A stretch of 7,813 bases of DNA from Candidatus Sulfotelmatobacter sp. GTDB lineage: Bacteria > Acidobacteriota > Terriglobia > Terriglobales > Acidobacteriaceae. The DNA is taken from contig JASICF010000310.1 of assembly GCA_030044775.1 (NCBI GenBank), positions 1 through 7,813 on the forward strand. Direction: 5' to 3'. Positions within the stretch are counted from its first letter, which is position 1, and each line of letters starts with the position of its first letter. The notes beneath the pieces were generated by a model. It was not told the origin of the DNA and searched no databases. It saw nothing but the letters and a program-made list of their open reading frames with translations. The translations under genes were made by a program, and so were the position numbers. Of the stretch, positions 6,289-7,813 are shown in pieces.

Positions 6289-6921
6289 ATGAGGAACACA
6301 ATACGAACCACGCGTAAGCTTTCGTTTTTGATGATTATGCTGATCGGGACCGCCTCGGCGCAGAACCTGGTAAGCGCACCGTCACCAGCGATGACTGGCC
6401 CGGCTTACGATTTCAGTACTGGCTACACCTATCTCGCCATGCCGATTGCCGGCGCTGGGCAGGTGCGCCTCAACGGCGTCGACGCCAGCGGCTCTATTTC
6501 CTGGAGTCCGCGTTGGGGGGCAACACTCGATACAAATTACCTTCGCGCTTCCGACATTCCCGGCATCGCTCACCAGGCTTATATGCTGAATACCCAATGC
6601 GGGCCAGAGTTTTATCCCTTCGAGCACAGAGGTGCCCGGTTCTTCCTTCGCGCGCTCGGCGGTTCGGCACTGATCGACGGAGCAGTGCCTGGCGAGAACG
6701 GTTTCTATCACGGATGGTTAATACGTCCGTCTCTCGCAGCTGGGGGAGGATTCGAGCAAACCGTCTCTGGGCAATTCGCGGTTCGATTCAACGGAGATTA
6801 TTTGCGCACTCTGTTCTATGACCCCACCGGAACAGCTCTGCCTCAAAACAATCTTCGGTTAGGCGTCAGCCTCGTTATTCGCACGAAAAAGAGTGCGTTA
6901 CGGGAGCAGACGGCATGGTAA
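6289..6921 (+). CDS. Small outer-membrane beta-barrel protein
   Basis: The product has 210 residues. A Sec signal peptide (basic MRNTIRTTRK, hydrophobic LSFLMIMLIG) ends in ASA-Q, with likely cleavage after Ala24. The mature chain alternates polar and hydrophobic residues in segments that fit amphipathic beta strands: DFSTGYTYLAM, GSISWSPRWGATLDTNYLR, ARFFLRALGGSALI, WLIRPSLAAGGGFEQTV, FAVRFNGDYLRTLFY and NNLRLGVSLVIRT. This matches the 8-stranded outer-membrane barrel superfamily (porin/OmpA-like) common in Acidobacteriota. A 12-residue tail ending in Trp follows the last strand. The start is supported by GGAAAGGA (6277-6284), four bases before the ATG. It lies 81 bp after the peptidase gene with no terminator seen, so the two are probably co-transcribed. 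No specific transport or binding role can be read. Confidence 0.82.
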   Translation: MRNTIRTTRKLSFLMIMLIGTASAQNLVSAPSPAMTGPAYDFSTGYTYLAMPIAGAGQVRLNGVDASGSISWSPRWGATLDTNYLRASDIPGIAHQAYMLNTQCGPEFYPFEHRGARFFLRALGGSALIDGAVPGENGFYHGWLIRPSLAAGGGFEQTVSGQFAVRFNGDYLRTLFYDPTGTALPQNNLRLGVSLVIRTKKSALREQTAW

Positions 6922-6973
6922 ATACTCTCGCAGCCGGGGCAAGGCACCTACGGTTTCGACAACCTCCCTCATT

Positions 6974-7010
6974 GAGTTTCTGAGCAAAAAACTCCCACGG
7001 AAGTGGTGAG
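6974..7010 (+). other. Two overlapping, mutually exclusive hairpins before the Ig-like lipoprotein gene
   Basis: GAGTTT (6974-6979) can pair with AAACTC (6989-6994). Alternatively CTC-CCAC (6992-6998) can pair with GTGG-T-GAG (7003-7010) around a GGAA loop, which fits the GNRA tetraloop pattern. The two share CTC at 6992-6994. Neither is followed by a T tract, so this is not a clear terminator between the barrel and lipoprotein genes. Confidence 0.25.
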
Positions 7011-7035
7011 AGCTACCTCCCCGATAATCGAGTTC

Positions 7036-7040
7036 AGGAG
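7036..7040 (+). promoter_or_regulatory. Ribosome binding site of the Ig-like lipoprotein gene, unusually distant
   Basis: AGGAG lies 12 bases before the ATG at 7053, longer than the usual 5-9. The alternative in-frame ATG at 7086 has no better site and would leave only seven residues before the lipobox Cys, so 7053 is preferred. Confidence 0.5.
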
Positions 7041-7052
7041 CCGTTTTCACAA

Positions 7053-7813
7053 ATGCATACGCGTCTCTCGCTATACATATCGTTGATGGGGCTGTTCTTA
7101 CTTGCGGGTTGTGGAAGCGTCGCGTTTTCTCCAATTAACTCGCCGAGTTCGCCGTCGTTAAGGTCGATTACAGTTACCGCCGCGAATGGATCGATCACGG
7201 CCGGGCAGAGCGAGCAACTCACGGCTACCGCGAAGTACAGTGACGGCAGCACAAAGAACGTTACGTCCAGCGTGAGTTGGAGTTCTTCATCCGCCGGCGT
7301 TGCAAACGTCGGCAAATCCGGATTGGTGACTGCAGTCACCGCTGGCGAAGTCAGAATCGTCGCTGCGCTCGATGCCGTCAGCGGATCCATGAGCTTTACC
7401 GTAACTCATACCTTGACATCCCTCTCGGTCGTCTCCTTAGGGAATGTTTACACCACAGCTGTTAGTTCGACACTGCAGTTCAATGCCTTCGCGCACTACA
7501 ACGACGGCACTTCGAGCAATGTCACCAGCACCGCAGCTTGGGCATCCAACGCGACGACAGTTGCTAGTATCAGCAGCAGTGGGCTGCTGACGCCAGTTGC
7601 CGCTGGCACGGTGAGTGTTGAAGCTACTTACAGCGACTTGACAGGTTCCGCTAGCGTAAGCGTGACCGACAATCTCCTTTCACTCTCGATTGATGCTGGC
7701 GCGAATGCCGTCAATCTCGGAGGTTCACTGCAACTGACCGCGATGGGTACATATCAGGATGGAAAACCCCCGCGACCGGTCAGTGGAGTGACCTGGAGTT
7801 CGTCAGCGACCAA
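7053..7813 (+). CDS. Lipoprotein with tandem BIG_2-type Ig-like domains (3'-truncated by window edge)
   Basis: The frame is open from the ATG at 7053 to the end of the window (253 full codons, no stop), so the gene continues to the right. The N-terminus MHTR plus a hydrophobic stretch ends in the lipobox LAGC with Cys20 as lipidation site, predicting a lipoprotein. The mature part is Ser/Thr/Val/Ala-rich and made of repeats of about 85 residues: residues 37-118, 121-205 and 208 onward (incomplete). Each begins with LxSLxV-like residues, then LQLTATxxYxDG, then VTWSSS (V-W-x-S), and the two complete ones continue with SGLVTAVxAGxVxVxA. This is the bacterial Ig-like group 2 (BIG_2) pattern found in adhesins and surface proteins. 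It probably extends from the outer membrane or cell surface; ligand and full length are unknown. It lies 131 bp after the barrel gene. Confidence 0.87.
   Translation, partial: MHTRLSLYISLMGLFLLAGCGSVAFSPINSPSSPSLRSITVTAANGSITAGQSEQLTATAKYSDGSTKNVTSSVSWSSSSAGVANVGKSGLVTAVTAGEVRIVAALDAVSGSMSFTVTHTLTSLSVVSLGNVYTTAVSSTLQFNAFAHYNDGTSSNVTSTAAWASNATTVASISSSGLLTPVAAGTVSVEATYSDLTGSASVSVTDNLLSLSIDAGANAVNLGGSLQLTAMGTYQDGKPPRPVSGVTWSSSAT
7161..7813 (+). repeat. Tandem Ig-like (BIG_2) domain repeats
   Basis: Three coding repeats run at about 7161-7406, 7413-7667 and 7674 to the window end (incomplete). They are divergent at DNA level and are recognised from the protein. Aligned landmarks are KYSDGSTKNVTSSVSWSSS, HYNDGTSSNVTSTAAWASN and TYQDGKPPRPVSGVTWSSS, each starting about 20-25 residues into its domain. 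Confidence 0.8.

Overview
The window looks like chromosomal DNA of a soil-type Acidobacteriota (Terriglobia-like). This is inferred from family content, not from a marker gene: a GH67 alpha-glucuronidase, a YXWXGXW-repeat secreted protein with a Gly/Tyr/Phe-rich body, a secreted M48 peptidase with its own N-terminal module, and a lipoprotein built from BIG_2-type Ig-like repeats. All are common in that phylum. Base composition is moderately GC-rich throughout, and I see no insertion sequence, integrase, tRNA, rRNA or CRISPR array.

Layout. Positions 1-837 (+) hold the 3' part of a GH67 alpha-glucuronidase gene, probably the end of a xylan-utilisation locus lying to the left. It converges on a minus-strand gene (1036-2136) for an exported YXWXGXW-repeat protein with a Gln-rich, probably coiled-coil tail. 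A 372-bp divergent intergenic region (2137-2508) separates that gene from a plus-strand CPA2 cation/proton antiporter (2509-4197) carrying a C-terminal PTS EIIA-type-2 domain. A second 372-bp gap (4198-4569) holds a possible terminator, a sigma70-like promoter candidate and several small dyads. Then come three plus-strand envelope genes: a secreted M48 metallopeptidase (4570-6207), an outer-membrane beta-barrel protein (6289-6921) and a lipoprotein with tandem Ig-like domains (from 7053, running off the right edge).

How the genes may work together. The last three all encode exported products, lie on one strand and have gaps of 81 and 131 bp, so they may form an envelope-related transcription unit; a shared function is inference. 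The GH67 enzyme acts in glucuronoxylan breakdown. The antiporter and the YXWXGXW protein have no obvious link to the other genes.

The most notable single observation is in the antiporter. Its EIIA-like domain has Tyr480 (codon TAT) where the family normally has the phosphorylated His in a Pro-His-Ala-Arg motif, which suggests a sensor domain that cannot be phosphorylated in the usual way. I do not see a clear, wholly new multi-gene system. The remaining points of interest are domain architectures, a corrected start codon, and the dyad-rich leader before the peptidase gene.
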